Positions 63,772-64,000 of a stretch of DNA of 64,000 nt are shown here, piece by piece (the stretch's first letter is position 1; every line of letters starts with the position of its first letter). Origin of the DNA: Limimaricola soesokkakensis (GTDB taxonomy: Bacteria; Pseudomonadota; Alphaproteobacteria; Rhodobacterales; Rhodobacteraceae). The stretch lies in NCBI RefSeq assembly GCF_900172345.1, contig NZ_FWFY01000001.1, forward strand, positions 62,001-126,000. Reading direction: 5' to 3'. The notes under the pieces were generated by a model that ran no database searches, was not told the origin of the DNA, and was given only the letters and a program-made list of their open reading frames with translations. The translations under genes and the position numbers were made by a program.

Positions 63772-64000
63772 TCGATCTCGACCAGCAGGTCCTTTGCGTC
63801 GATCTGCGCGCCGGGGGTCACATGCACCGCCTTGATGGTGCCGTCGCGCTCGGCATGCAGGCCGGTTTCCATCTTCATCGCCTCGATCGTCAGCAGCATG
63901 TCGCCCTGCTTGACCTTCTGCCCCGCTTGCGCGGCGACGGTCGAGACCACCCCCGGCATCGGTGCACCGACATGGGCGGGGTTGCCGATCTCGGCCTTGG
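63768..64000 (-). CDS. pyc: Pyruvate carboxylase, biotinyl C-terminus (5' part beyond window)
   Basis: Only the last 77 codons are present. They encode a biotin carboxyl-carrier domain: GNPAHVGAPMPGVVSTV, VKQGDMLLTIEAMKMET with the biotinylated Lys in AMKM, and a DLLVEIE end. The HVGAPMPG lead-in is typical of pyruvate carboxylase, though another single-chain biotin carboxylase such as an acyl-CoA carboxylase alpha chain cannot be fully excluded. The frame is open to base 64000. Confidence 0.82.
   Translation of the reverse strand, partial: KAEIGNPAHVGAPMPGVVSTVAAQAGQKVKQGDMLLTIEAMKMETGLHAERDGTIKAVHVTPGAQIDAKDLLVEIE

Overview
The window is GC-rich, densely packed chromosomal DNA that looks like an alphaproteobacterium of the Rhodobacterales (Rhodobacteraceae/Roseobacteraceae). 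Grounds: alphaproteobacterial families such as DUF3572 beside a PleD-like protein, a DUF2927 lipoprotein, a carnitine dehydrogenase-thioesterase fusion, the Zur/ZnuABC divergon, dnaG followed by rpoD, the kpsS/wza/kpsC capsule-export set beside riboflavin genes, and tRNA promoters of the CTTGAC-N17-CTATAT type. I see no transposase, integrase, phage gene or CRISPR array. Content is mostly core chromosome, with several lineage-specific small operons.

Layout. 1-5.6 kb: 3' truncated metG, then a Tas-type aldo-keto reductase, a lipocalin-like lipoprotein and the carnitine dehydrogenase fusion, facing a Nudix hydrolase/DUF983 pair. 5.8-9 kb: fasciclin protein, HAD phosphatase, DUF3572 and a PleD-like diguanylate cyclase whose first receiver has lost its phosphorylation residues. 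9-12.2 kb: znuA divergent from zur-znuC-znuB around a near-perfect Zur box. 12.2-14.1 kb: CAP-domain protein facing pfkB-dtd. 14.2-19.8 kb: a six-gene minus-strand operon (small membrane protein, XpaC, TelA, DUF2927 lipoprotein, SPFH-GYF_2 protein, double zinc-ribbon membrane protein), the best candidate here for a poorly described membrane-stress system. 19.8-27.3 kb: rluB, tadA, dnaG, rpoD, rmuC. 27.4-36.4 kb: a small secreted protein, yjbQ, nrdR, ribD, then on the other strand an EF-hand protein and the capsule genes kpsS-wza-kpsC, then ribE with an overlapping unknown gene. 36.5-45.3 kb: sdaA-GST, rpiA-gor, hflK-hflC-DUF2065-degP. 45.4-50.8 kb: peptidoglycan-binding lipoprotein, ferredoxin-FG-GAP pair, cobS/cobT, Kef-type antiporter. 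50.9-56.2 kb: a 973-residue protein whose ends look like GspL/PilM and GspC/PilP, then SIMPL, DUF421 and a glycosyltransferase-like protein. 56.3-57.5 kb: tRNA-Tyr, rlmB and a candidate small RNA. 57.5-62.6 kb: hisB, hisH, hisA, hisF and hisE on the minus strand, split by DUF302, DUF2147 and alpha/beta-hydrolase genes on the plus strand. 62.7-64 kb: two identical tRNA-Gly genes, a VOC protein and the biotinyl end of pyruvate carboxylase.

Across the window, neighbours on one strand are commonly coupled by ATGA, GTGA, TTGA or TGATG overlaps. Convergent genes often end in a shared hairpin. A short motif (TGCGTATTT-N2-GGAA) recurs about 30 nt after the stop of four genes, always in the sense direction. 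Starts were chosen by ribosome-binding sites, signal peptides and family N-termini. No similarity search was possible, so names rest on recognised motifs and remembered family sequences.
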